DNA of 21,898 nt from an uncultured Clostridium sp. (GCA_900556865.1 USQS01000005.1:1-21898), one strand, 5' to 3'. Shown: positions 7,117-15,487, counted from the stretch's first letter. Translations and numbers: made by a program. Notes: a model not told the origin generated them from the sequence alone.

Positions 7117-7877
7117 CTATTGTTTTTTATTATATAATCCAAGTGTAAAAATATTTAATAGTATATTTACAATTATTGAATATGGTACAAAAATTACTAC
7201 AAAAACGCTAACTGCAATAAAAGGTCCAAATGGTATATATTCATCTGTTTTCTTTATTTTAGTTACAAGTAAAAATATGCTTGAAATTGCTCCTATTAAA
7301 AATGAAATTAGTGCTATGATTATTATATTCGTAAGTCCAAAATATAATCCTAATGCTCCCATTAATTTTACATCTCCAAAGCCCATAGCCTCTTTACCAT
7401 AAACTAAACCTCCCAAAAAAGTTATTGCTAAAAAAATTCCTACTCCGCACTAACATTCCAACAAACATATTTATAGAAATTGCCACATTTGAAAAGCCAT
7501 ATAAAAAAGCAAATATAAGGCCTATCTCAAACATCGTAAGATTTAATCTATTTGGTATTATTTGGTATTTATAATCTATAATAATTACACTAAAAAGCAT
7601 TGGTGCTAATATTAAATATTTTATTAAATCTAAATTTTGTATAAATGTATTTTGAATACCATATTTATATAAAATTCCAATATATAAGATTGACATTATA
7701 ATCATTAATATATAATTAGGCTTAAACTCTTTCTTATATTCTTTAAATAAATCTAAAGAAAACACTTTTTTATATTCTGAAAGTCTTTTATTCATCCAGT
7801 TAACAAATTCGCCAACAAATAGGCCGAACTATCGCAATTATTATGTAATAAAAAATATTTACATCATTAAAATACAT
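7117..7877 (-). CDS. Prepilin peptidase (A24), requires two +1 frameshifts at CGG
   Basis: Three segments in successive frames make one membrane protein: 7877-7827, 7825-7448 and 7446-7117, skipping C at 7826 and C at 7447. The joined product is 252 residues. It starts MYFNDVNIFYY, then IVGLFVGEFVNWMNKRL (family pattern GLxxGSFLNxxxxRL), IIIDYKYQIIPN with catalytic D101, and KEAMGFGDVKLMGALG with catalytic D168, among six to eight hydrophobic helices. Such aspartic peptidases cleave leader peptides of type IV pilins or pseudopilins at the membrane. The Cys-rich loop of classical PilD is absent, as in shorter clostridial forms. Each break lies exactly at an in-frame CGG, and dropping its C alone restores the expected glycine. 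ATG 7877 lies 7 bases past AAAGGA. It follows yqeG by 15 bases. Read without shifts it would be a pseudogene; I favour recoding because the DUF421 gene shows the same event. Confidence 0.8.
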
Positions 7878-7892
7878 TTTGCACATCCTTTA

Positions 7893-8396
7893 CTAAAACT
7901 TTAAATCAGTTTCTTTTGGTATTTTACTTTTTATTTTATTTTCTAATGGTCTTTTCCACGCAGTATACCAATAATCCTTTTTATCTATTGGATCTACTAA
8001 AATGGTAAACATCTTACATGAATTTCCACCTATTATATCTGTAAAAATTTGGTCTCCAACAACAGCAATATTTTCTTCTTTAATTTTCAAAATATTTTTA
8101 ACCTCCAAAAAGCCCTTTTTAAAAGGCTTTTTAGCAAATAACTTATATGGAATTTCTAATGATCTAGCTACTTTTTCTACCTTTCTTTCTTTATTTGAGT
8201 TTGTTAAAATATACATCCTTATTCCTTGTCCTTGCATATTTTTTGACCATTCAATTATATCCTCTGACAAATTTTTATTATAATCTATTAAAGTATTATC
8301 TACATCTAAAATTAATGCTTTTATTTTATTTTTTAATAAAAAACCTATTGTTATTTCTTGTACATTGTTAAAATATGCTTTAGGATATATATTCAT
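7893..8396 (-). CDS. yqeG: YqeG-type HAD phosphatase
   Basis: A 167-residue HAD superfamily IIIA phosphatase. The nucleophile motif is LDVDNTLIDYN with D31 and D33; ILTNSN is motif II, a lysine in KKPFKKGF is motif III, and VGDQIFTDIIGG is the acidic motif IV. YqeG family members are known as broad phosphatases of low-GC Gram-positives (related to phosphatidylglycerophosphate phosphatases); the physiological substrate is not shown here. ATG 8396 (MNIYPKAYF) matches the usual YqeG start, with AAAGGA 12 bases upstream. It lies between the membrane metalloprotease (48 bases) and the prepilin peptidase (15 bases), probably in one transcript. Confidence 0.88.
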   Translation of the reverse strand: MNIYPKAYFNNVQEITIGFLLKNKIKALILDVDNTLIDYNKNLSEDIIEWSKNMQGQGIRMYILTNSNKERKVEKVARSLEIPYKLFAKKPFKKGFLEVKNILKIKEENIAVVGDQIFTDIIGGNSCKMFTILVDPIDKKDYWYTAWKRPLENKIKSKIPKETDLKF

Positions 8397-8444
8397 TTTT
8401 AATCTCATTCCTTTCTTTTTCAAGGCTTAAAACTAGTGTATTTT

Positions 8445-9140
8445 TCATCTTATAAAAAAAATAAAATCCAACAAAATTACTTTTAATATTGTTCCAAACA
8501 TTAAATTATAATTTACAATTTTTATTCCTCTTTTATTTATTTCATCATAACTTTTAGTTATTTCCTCTACATCACTTTCTTGTAATATTTTTGTTTCTTT
8601 CATATACTCTTCAGAAAGATATCTTGCTTTTATCATTGCATCATTTTCTAAATAACTTCTAACAAAATAATATACATAACTTAAAAATAACATAATATTT
8701 ATATATAACATACCATTTTTTATAATTTTAAAAATGGCCAATACTGCAATTAAAGCAAAATACATAAAATATATGTTAGAAAAAATAAAATTAAATAATA
8801 ATATTTTTCTATTTTGTTTAGAATGTAAACACTCATGCGCTATTGTTTGAATTCTTGTATAACTATTCTTTACATCTGCTATTATAATTTTATTTGTAAC
8901 AGCAATATAAAGACAAGTTTTAGAATCTTTATTTTCTTCAATTTTAACATTATTATTATTTATTTTTCTTAACATTTGCGTACAAATTTCTTTATTAGAC
9001 GGATATTTATCAATTTTACTATTTAATCTTTTCTCTTCATTTTTTGCATATGTTTCAAACTTTTTTATATTTACATCATAGATAATAGCAAGGATAATAC
9101 TAAATACCACTAAAACTATTAATATAATTAAATAATTCAT
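8445..9140 (-). CDS. Membrane zinc metalloprotease-like protein (HExxH)
   Basis: 231 residues. A single N-terminal transmembrane helix (about residues 3-22), a polar domain ending in TIAHECLHSKQNR with the zinc motif HECLH, two central transmembrane helices, then YLENDAMIKARYL where E and D resemble the third zinc ligand region of M48/YugP-like peptidases, and a last hydrophobic segment at the C-terminus. I infer a membrane-anchored zinc peptidase; no closer family is recognised. ATG 9140 has AGGGG 6-7 bases upstream. A hairpin at 9214-9236 separates it from the glycosyltransferase, so it may have its own promoter (TTGTGG-16-TATTAG near 9160-9200, weak). Confidence 0.6.
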   Translation of the reverse strand: MNYLIILIVLVVFSIILAIIYDVNIKKFETYAKNEEKRLNSKIDKYPSNKEICTQMLRKINNNNVKIEENKDSKTCLYIAVTNKIIIADVKNSYTRIQTIAHECLHSKQNRKILLFNFIFSNIYFMYFALIAVLAIFKIIKNGMLYINIMLFLSYVYYFVRSYLENDAMIKARYLSEEYMKETKILQESDVEEITKSYDEINKRGIKIVNYNLMFGTILKVILLDFIFFIR

Positions 9141-9213
9141 AAATTACCCCTAAATTAAGATATAACATTTCTAATAGTTTTGCTAACATCTGCCACAAGT
9201 ATATTTATATAAA

Positions 9214-9236
9214 TAGGAAGCTCTATGAACTTCCTA
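9214..9236 (-). terminator. Hairpin after the glycosyltransferase
   Basis: TAGGAAG (9214-9220) pairs with CTTCCTA (9230-9236), loop of 9 bases, just past the stop at 9240. Little T-run follows on the minus strand. The stem resembles the terminal hairpins of the repeats at 931-1052 and 15525-15649, but the rest of the repeat is absent. Confidence 0.45.
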
Positions 9237-9239
9237 AAC

Positions 9240-10526
9240 TTAAGCATATGCTTGATTTTTTCTGAATGGAAGTAAGTTTGTAATTTCGCCTCTTCCTGCT
9301 TTTTTTGCTTTTATTGCATTTTCTTGCTCTAATTCTTTACGTTGTTTATCTGCCATTGTTTCACAAATTGCTTTTTGATACGTAAAATGAGTATCTTGTG
9401 CAATTTTGTTCCAATTATAATTATTTCTAACTTTTGCTTTAGCCTTTTTAGCAATATTTCTATATAACTGTTGGTCAAATAAAAGCTCTAAAATTGAATC
9501 TGCTAAAGAATTGCTATTTCCACAATATGATTTCATTCCTGTTTCTCTATGATCTACAATTTCATTAAGTCCTCCAATATCAGATACAACAATTGGAACT
9601 TCTGCAAGCATTGCCTCTAAAGCAACTATTCCAAAAGGCTCGTATGTACTTGGAAATACTGAAATATCTGCTGCTTTATACATTTTTCCAACATCTTTGC
9701 CATTTAAATATCCAGCAAAACATACTTTGTTTCCTAAACCTAAATTATATACCTCTTGTTTAAGTTCATCAATCATTCCGCCTTTTCCTGCAATTACAAG
9801 TTTCGCATCATGATAATGCTCTAATATTTTAGGCATTGCTCCAATTAAATATTGTACACCTTTTTCATATACTAAACGACCCATAAATAAAATTATTTTT
9901 TCATTGTCCATAGCATATTTTCTTCTAAAATCATAATCTCTTTCTATACCCGCATAATTAGTTATATTAACTCCATTTGGTACAACATTTATTTTTTCGA
10001 AAGGCAAACCAAATAATCTTTGAAGCTCTGCCTTCATATAGTTACTATTTACAATAACTTCTGTAGCTTCATATGTTAACATCCACTCTGTGTCATTTAT
10101 ATATTTTTGCTCACGTTCTCTTATTCCACTATTTCTTCCTGCTTCTGTTGCATGAATAGTTGCAACTATTGGCATACTATATGCTTGTTTTAAAGTTTTT
10201 GCAGCATATGAAACTAGCCAATCATGTGCATGAATAACATCGAATTTTCCCTCCTTCGCTATTATTTCACCAACTTTTGCCACCATATTAAAATTAAGTT
10301 GCATTACCCAATCTATAAAATTATTTGAGTTTATCATAAAATTATCTACTCTATAGACTTTAACTCCTTTATCTAATTCAAAATATGGAGCATTTCCTTC
10401 TTTATAAGTTACAACTGTTACATCATGACCATCTTTAATTAATCTTTTAGATAAATCATTTACAACTCTTGCAATACCTCCTACAACTCTTGGTGGATAT
10501 TCCCATGTTAACATTAAGATTCTCAT
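9240..10526 (-). CDS. Family 4 glycosyltransferase (glycogen-synthase-like)
   Basis: 428 residues, GT-B fold with no membrane segment. N-terminal: MRILMLTWEYPPRVVGGIAR with the glycine loop that binds the acceptor and nucleotide sugar, and FDVIHAHDWLVSYAA. C-terminal: ILFMGRLVYEKGVQYLI, AGKGGMIDEL, then STYEPFGIVALEAM with the E-x7-E motif of retaining GT4 enzymes. The opening and the GRLVYEKGVQYL stretch resemble GT4 enzymes annotated as glycogen or starch synthases, so an ADP- or UDP-glucose-dependent alpha-glucan role is possible, but a cell-surface glycan role is not excluded. ATG 10526 has GAAAGGAAG 7 bases upstream. It has its own promoter at 10596-10624. Confidence 0.88.
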   Translation of the reverse strand: MRILMLTWEYPPRVVGGIARVVNDLSKRLIKDGHDVTVVTYKEGNAPYFELDKGVKVYRVDNFMINSNNFIDWVMQLNFNMVAKVGEIIAKEGKFDVIHAHDWLVSYAAKTLKQAYSMPIVATIHATEAGRNSGIREREQKYINDTEWMLTYEATEVIVNSNYMKAELQRLFGLPFEKINVVPNGVNITNYAGIERDYDFRRKYAMDNEKIILFMGRLVYEKGVQYLIGAMPKILEHYHDAKLVIAGKGGMIDELKQEVYNLGLGNKVCFAGYLNGKDVGKMYKAADISVFPSTYEPFGIVALEAMLAEVPIVVSDIGGLNEIVDHRETGMKSYCGNSNSLADSILELLFDQQLYRNIAKKAKAKVRNNYNWNKIAQDTHFTYQKAICETMADKQRKELEQENAIKAKKAGRGEITNLLPFRKNQAYA

Positions 10527-10595
10527 CCTAAATCTTCCTTTCTAAAAATATTTTCTTATGTTCATCTTCCATTTTTTTACATTTTTCTATCCTAT

Positions 10596-10624
10596 ATTTT
10601 ATACAAACAAAAGCAAAATGTAAA
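10596..10624 (-). promoter_or_regulatory. Promoter of the glycosyltransferase
   Basis: On the minus strand TTTACA (10624-10619), a 17-base spacer and TAAAAT (10601-10596); good sigma-A match. The leader to the ATG at 10526 is about 60 bases. No terminator is seen between this point and the DUF4363 stop at 10643. Confidence 0.6.
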
Positions 10625-10642
10625 TAGTTTTTGGAAAATTTG

Positions 10643-11026
10643 TTAAAAAATATTTTCTAAATTAAATGCATATTTATCTGCAATGTGTTCTAAAACAAAA
10701 ACCGTCTTATTTAATTCACTTATTGCAAAATCAAAATTTCCTGTATTTGCAAGGCTTTTGCAAGCAGTGAAGTCATTTTCAACTTTTTCTAGTTCATCAT
10801 GCTCTATATAATATGCAGAAGATTCATGAAACTTGTCTATTTTCTTTGTAATATTTTCTAAATTATTTTCAATTTCTGTTTTATTTGCCATTTCTAAATT
10901 AGATTTTAATGTAAATAAGTTTTCTTTTATTTCATCAACACATCTTTCAATATGATGTTGAGAAAAAAAATCTCCAAGTAAAACTATAATAATTATTACT
11001 ATAGAAATTATTATTTCTTTATACAT
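10643..11026 (-). CDS. DUF4363 family membrane-anchored protein
   Basis: 127 residues. One N-terminal transmembrane helix (about residues 4-20, IIISIVIIIIVLLGDFF), then an all-helical domain with repeated acidic/lysine heptads, consistent with an extracytoplasmic four-helix bundle. DUF4363 proteins of Firmicutes are commonly encoded next to DUF421 (YetF-like) proteins, as here. Function unknown. ATG 11026 is preceded by GGGAGT and lies one base past the DUF421 stop (11028-11030), implying translational coupling. A longer frame beginning at 11074 overlaps DUF421 and has no binding site, so it is rejected. Confidence 0.8.
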   Translation of the reverse strand: MYKEIIISIVIIIIVLLGDFFSQHHIERCVDEIKENLFTLKSNLEMANKTEIENNLENITKKIDKFHESSAYYIEHDELEKVENDFTACKSLANTGNFDFAISELNKTVFVLEHIADKYAFNLENIF

Positions 11027-11027
11027 A

Positions 11028-11703
11028 TTAACTCCCTTCTTTCTTCTGGCAGAAAATTTGTCCTTTGCCATCATATGTTACAATAAGTGCTTCTTCAGGT
11101 TTAAATCCAAATTTGTCTACTTGTATTTCTAACCAATTATAATCTTTTTCAATCTTCTTTAAATTTTCATTCATTACTTTTCCATCTATTACTAAATCAT
11201 ATGGTAAACCTTCATATTCAGGCATAATATTAAAATCTTCTGGTATTGTTTGTCTTTTATTTGGTTTTTGTATTACCGTTACTTGCCCACTTGTTTCTAA
11301 AATAGCGAATTCTACATCTCCTAAAGATGAAACATTTTTATCTCTTAACCTTTCTTGCAGCTCATTTAAAGTAAACCTTTCTTTTATAAGTGCCTTTTCA
11401 TCTATTTTCCCTCTATAAATTAAAATCCTTGGTTTTCCGGCATATCACTTGTCTTGCTTTAATGCTTTTCATATTTAGTAAAGAAATTATTAAATGCATA
11501 ACAAGCAAGCCTAAAATTGGAACAATTCCATTTGTTATTGGAACACCTGTATCAGTCATAGGAATTGAAGCTAAATCTGCAATCATAATAGAAATTGCAA
11601 GTTCAAATGGTTGAAGTTGACCTATTTCTCTTTTTCCCATAAAACGCATTACAATTAAAACTACAACATATAAAAAAATTGATCTAAAAAAATTAATAAG
11701 CAT
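11028..11703 (-). CDS. DUF421 (YetF-like) membrane protein, requires one +1 frameshift at CGG
   Basis: Two segments, 11703-11440 and 11438-11028, skipping C at 11439, give a 224-residue DUF421 protein. N-terminal part: three hydrophobic helices with the family blocks VMRFMGKREIGQLQPFEL, ADLASIPM and GIVPILGLL. After the junction: VICGKPRILIYRGKID, then FTLNELQERLRDKNV, DVEFAILETSGQ, LPYDLVIDGKVMNENLKKI and a C-terminal alpha/beta domain. Family length is normal. Read without the shift, the frame meets a stop 14 codons after the block, and the rest has no start. The break is at TGC-CGG-AAA, where skipping C gives TGC-GGA, the conserved glycine of the family G-x-P-x-x-L-I block. ATG 11703 has AAGGAGAC upstream. 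The exact function of DUF421 proteins is not settled; some relatives act in spore membranes (SpoVA-linked). Confidence 0.82.
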
Positions 11704-11927
11704 TTTTGTCTCCTTTTTATATTTTCAATTTATATAAAGTAATGACTTAAAATTGAAAACTTTCAAATTTGTTCTTATTTTCTCATTTTTTTAAAATTTT
11801 ATTCTGTATTTAACATAGAAATTTATATTAAATTTCATTATATGAATAAAAATTAATTTATTGCAAAGAATATTTTTATACGTAAAATTGTTACATTATT
11901 AATCTTATAAAAAGGAGGTTTAGCTTT

Positions 11928-12305
11928 ATGTCAAACGCTCAAAGTCAAACAAACGAGGCAAATGGAATAAGTACTGCTTGGCAAATAATTGGTAGACTAA
12001 TTGCCGCAGCCGTAGTCCTTGCAATTACAGCATTCTTTACACCTGGATTTGCAATAAATAATATATGGTCTTTAGCAATTGCTGCTGTTGTATTAACTGT
12101 TTTAGACTATTTAATAATAAAATTTACTGGTCTTCATGCAAGTCCATTTGGTAAAGGATTTGTTGGTTTTGCTATTTCTGCAATTATACTTTATGCAACA
12201 CAATTTTTTGTAGCAGGTTACACAATATCGTGGATGGCTGCAATCATTGGTGCCTTAATTTACGGTGTAGTAGACTATTTTTTACCAGGAAACCAACAAA
12301 TGTAA
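11928..12305 (+). CDS. Small four-helix membrane protein, phage-holin-4/YvlD-like
   Basis: 125 residues with four predicted transmembrane helices after a polar 17-residue N-terminus (MSNAQSQTNEANGIS). Paired blocks AFFTPGFAINNIWSLAIAA and FFVAGYTISWMAAIIGALI show the internal duplication (PGF-x-I...WxxAIxA) of the mycobacterial-holin-IV/YvlD superfamily. Despite the name, most bacterial members are chromosomal membrane proteins of unknown role; there is no lysis cassette here. AAGGAGG lies 9 bases before the ATG. It stands alone on the plus strand between DUF421 and ileS and ends inside its own terminator. It is higher in alanine and glycine than its neighbours, consistent with a membrane protein rather than transfer. 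Confidence 0.72.
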   Translation: MSNAQSQTNEANGISTAWQIIGRLIAAAVVLAITAFFTPGFAINNIWSLAIAAVVLTVLDYLIIKFTGLHASPFGKGFVGFAISAIILYATQFFVAGYTISWMAAIIGALIYGVVDYFLPGNQQM

Positions 12306-12333
12306 AAAGGAATCTCAAACGAGATTCCTTTTT
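12304..12333. terminator. Bidirectional terminator between the holin-like gene and ileS
   Basis: Perfect 13-bp stem AAAAAGGAATCTC (12304-12316), loop AAAC, GAGATTCCTTTTT (12321-12333). A-tract and T-tract on opposite arms make it work in both directions: for the plus-strand gene, whose TAA (12303-12305) overlaps it, and for ileS (stop at 12350). Confidence 0.93.
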
Positions 12334-12349
12334 ACTTATTTTCAAATTT

Positions 12350-15300
12350 TTATACCACTTCAACAAAAATGTTTAATTTTTCTCCATTAATAGATGTTTC
12401 TGTATAATTCTTTTTTGCTTCATCGTAAAAAACATTTTTAGCTAAAGTATCATGTTTAATTACATCTTCATATTTTTTTACAACTGCTTCTAAATCTTTA
12501 TTGCCACCAACATAAAGATTAATATTATCCATAACTTCAAAACCACTTTCTTTTCTCATATTTTGAACTTTAGATAAAATTTCTCTTAAAAATCCCTCTT
12601 CTTTTAGTTCTGGTGTAATTTCAGTTTCAATAACAACACCAATTTCACCAGTTCCACTAAATGCAAACCCTTCTTTACCTTGCATTGTTATTAATAAATT
12701 TTCTTTAGATAAAGGAATTTGAACATCTTCTATCTCAATATATTGAATATCTCCTGCCTCTATTTTAGTAGCTAATTCCATTTGGTTAAATTCTGCTATT
12801 TTTTGTTTAATTATTGGAATTAGTTTTCCATATTCTCTTCCAAGTACAGGAAGGTTAGGTTTTATTTCAAAATTGACATAGTCTTTCATATCTGCTGCTA
12901 GAACAACTTCTTTAACATTAAGCTCATCTTTTACAATATCACTATAATATTCTGGAAGATTTTTAACAGATATAAGCATTTTTGATAATGGTTGCCTATT
13001 TTTAATATTAACAGAGTTTCTGCAACTACGTCCAAGTTTTACTATTGTGTAAGCTAAATCCATTTCTTCTTCCAATTTTGGATCTATTTCATTTTCATTT
13101 ACTTCTGGCCATAAGCATAAGTGAATGCTTTCCTCTGCATTTTTATCTAAACCAACAACTAAATTTTGATAAATTTCTTCTGTCATAAAAGGAATATATG
13201 GTGCAGAAATTTTGCATAAAGTTACCAAAACTCTATATAAAGTAACATAAGCTCCAATTTTGTCATCAGTTAATTTAGTTCCCCAAAATCTTTCACGGTT
13301 TCTACGTACATACCAATTTGAAAGTTTATCTGTAAATGCTTCTATTTGTAAGCTACTTCCTGTAATATCATATTTATCAAGCTTTTCTGCAACTTCTTTT
13401 ACTAATGTATTTAATTCAGAAATTATCCATTTATCCATTATATTATTTGATTTAAAATCTTTATATTCTAAAGGATTAAATTTATCTATTTCTGCATATA
13501 AAACATAGAATGAATAAACATTCCATAAAGTAGCTAAAAAGCCTCTTTGAGTTTCTTGCACATTTTCTAAAGACAATCTTGTTGGAAGCCATGGTGCTGA
13601 ACATGTATAAAAATGCCAACGAGTTGCATCTGCTCCTACTGAATCTAGAAGAAACATTGGGTCAACTCCATTTTTCTTTGATTTAGACATCTTCTGACCT
13701 TTTTCATCTAATACATGACCTAATACAATGCAATTTTCAAATGGTGTTTTGTCAAATATACAGGTTGATATTGCAAGTAATGTATAAAACCATCCTCTTG
13801 TTTGGTCAATTGCCTCAGATATAAATTGTGCTGGAAAATGCTTTTCAAATTCTTCTTTATTTTCAAACGGATAATGGAATTGTGCATATGGCATTGAACC
13901 AGAATCAAACCAAACATCAATTACTTCTTTAAACCTTTCCATTGTTTTTCCACAATGTGAACATTTTAAATGAACATTATCTATATATGGTTTGTGTAAT
14001 TCTATTTCATCTGGACAATCAATTGCTTTTTCTTTTAATTCTGCAATAGAACCAATACATTCTTGATGACCACACTCACATTTCCAAATAGGAAGTGGTG
14101 TTCCCCAATATCTATCTCTTGAAATTCCCCAATCTATAACATTTTCAAGAAACTTTCCAAACCTGCCTGTTTTAATTGTTTCTGGGTACCAATTTATTTT
14201 GTTATTGTTTGCAATTAAATTATCTCTTAATTTTGTCATTGCAACAAACCAACTTTCTTTTGGATAATATAAAAGTGGTGTATCACATCTCCAACAATGA
14301 GGATATGAATGTAAATGTTTTTCTTTAGAAAATAGTTTATTTTGCTTACTTAACCATTTACAAATATCTTCATTGCAATCTCTTACAAACCTTCCTGCCC
14401 ATGGTTCAACCTCTTTAACAAAATTTCCTGATTTATCTACTAAATTTACAAATGCAATTCCATTCTTTTTAGCAACCAAACTATCATCTTCTCCATATGC
14501 TGGTGCTATATGAACAATTCCTGTACCATCTGTTAATGTTACATAATCTCCATGAATCACAACATAAGCTTTTCCTTCTGGTTTTGCAAAAGGCATTAAA
14601 GGTTCATATTCTGTTCCTAGTAGTTCTTCTCCTTTAAATTCTTTTATTAATTCATATTCTTTATCTTTTAAAACCGTATCAATTAAATCTTTTGCTAAAA
14701 TATAATTTTCATATTTTGGTTCTTCTTCATTTCCAGCATTAACTCTTATTTCTGCATATGTGTATGTTTTATTTACGCATAACGCTAAATTTGAAGGAAG
14801 AGTCCATGGAGTTGTTGTCCACGCCAAAATATATGTGTTTTCTTTTCCTTTAACTTTAAATTTTGCAATACATGTTAAATCTTTTACGTCTTTATATCCT
14901 TGTGCCACTTCATGTGAAGAAAGAGCTGTTCCACATCTTGGGCAGTATGGCATTACTTTATGCCCTTCATACAATAATCCTTTTTTCCACATTTGTGAAA
15001 TTCCCCACCATACAGACTCTATATACTCATTATGATAAGTTACATATGGGTGTTCCATATCTACCCAAAAACCTATTTGCTCTGTTAGTTTTTCCCAAAC
15101 ATTAACATATTGAAAAACACTGTCTTTACATTCTTTTACAAAATTTTCAACACCATATTCCTCAATTTGTTCTTTTCCAGAAATTCCTAATTTCTTTTCA
15201 ATTTCTAGTTCAACAGGCAAACCTTGAGTATCCCATCCTGCTTTTCTGTCAACATGATATCCTTTCATTACTTTGTACCTTGGAATTATATCTTTCATAA

Positions 15301-15487
15301 CTCTTGTTTCAACATGGCCAATATGTGGCATACCATTTGCTGTTGGTGGTCCATCATAAAATGTAAAATATCTTTTGCCTCTATTCATATTAAAATTCTT
15401 TTCAATAATTCCTTCTTTTTTCCATAATTTGGCTACTTCTTTTTCCATACCTACATAGCCTTTAGGTAATTCAACTTTTTTATACAT
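12350..15487 (-). CDS. ileS: Isoleucyl-tRNA synthetase, type 2
   Basis: 1045 residues, class I synthetase charging tRNA-Ile. Visible in order: YDGPPTANGMPHIGHVE with HIGH at 55-58, DRKAGWDTQGLPVELEIEKK, the CP1 cysteines CPRCG, the editing motif AWTTTPWTLPSN, CWRCDTPLLYY and CSHCG zinc sites, WFDSGSMPYAQ, the GQKMSKSKKNG loop with KMSKS at 599-603, and a long C-terminal region. The C-terminal cysteine zinc finger of type 1 enzymes is absent, so this is the eukaryote-like IleRS2 group. A frame begins 18 codons earlier, but MYKKVELPKGYVGME is the family start and has AGAAAGGA 10 bases upstream. Expression is set by the T-box at 15655-15895. Confidence 0.96.
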   Translation of the reverse strand: MYKKVELPKGYVGMEKEVAKLWKKEGIIEKNFNMNRGKRYFTFYDGPPTANGMPHIGHVETRVMKDIIPRYKVMKGYHVDRKAGWDTQGLPVELEIEKKLGISGKEQIEEYGVENFVKECKDSVFQYVNVWEKLTEQIGFWVDMEHPYVTYHNEYIESVWWGISQMWKKGLLYEGHKVMPYCPRCGTALSSHEVAQGYKDVKDLTCIAKFKVKGKENTYILAWTTTPWTLPSNLALCVNKTYTYAEIRVNAGNEEEPKYENYILAKDLIDTVLKDKEYELIKEFKGEELLGTEYEPLMPFAKPEGKAYVVIHGDYVTLTDGTGIVHIAPAYGEDDSLVAKKNGIAFVNLVDKSGNFVKEVEPWAGRFVRDCNEDICKWLSKQNKLFSKEKHLHSYPHCWRCDTPLLYYPKESWFVAMTKLRDNLIANNNKINWYPETIKTGRFGKFLENVIDWGISRDRYWGTPLPIWKCECGHQECIGSIAELKEKAIDCPDEIELHKPYIDNVHLKCSHCGKTMERFKEVIDVWFDSGSMPYAQFHYPFENKEEFEKHFPAQFISEAIDQTRGWFYTLLAISTCIFDKTPFENCIVLGHVLDEKGQKMSKSKKNGVDPMFLLDSVGADATRWHFYTCSAPWLPTRLSLENVQETQRGFLATLWNVYSFYVLYAEIDKFNPLEYKDFKSNNIMDKWIISELNTLVKEVAEKLDKYDITGSSLQIEAFTDKLSNWYVRRNRERFWGTKLTDDKIGAYVTLYRVLVTLCKISAPYIPFMTEEIYQNLVVGLDKNAEESIHLCLWPEVNENEIDPKLEEEMDLAYTIVKLGRSCRNSVNIKNRQPLSKMLISVKNLPEYYSDIVKDELNVKEVVLAADMKDYVNFEIKPNLPVLGREYGKLIPIIKQKIAEFNQMELATKIEAGDIQYIEIEDVQIPLSKENLLITMQGKEGFAFSGTGEIGVVIETEITPELKEEGFLREILSKVQNMRKESGFEVMDNINLYVGGNKDLEAVVKKYEDVIKHDTLAKNVFYDEAKKNYTETSINGEKLNIFVEVV

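Noticed and set aside
7117..7877. Prepilin peptidase as a plain pseudogene
   Set aside because: Both breaks are the same one-base event at the only in-frame CGG codons of the gene, there is no other damage over 250 codons, and an unrelated gene shows the same event. I keep decay or assembly error as the alternative, not the main call.
7117..11703. CGG reassigned to another amino acid
   Set aside because: Reassignment keeps the frame; here the homologous sequence continues in the +1 frame after each CGG.
7117..11703. Systematic sequencing insertion of C before GG
   Set aside because: Out-of-frame CGG trinucleotides occur in many intact genes without disturbing frame, and none of the breaks is in a homopolymer. 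Three sites are few, so read-level confirmation is still decisive.
11928..12305. Holin-like gene as a sign of prophage
   Set aside because: No other phage genes are near; the superfamily is mostly chromosomal membrane proteins.
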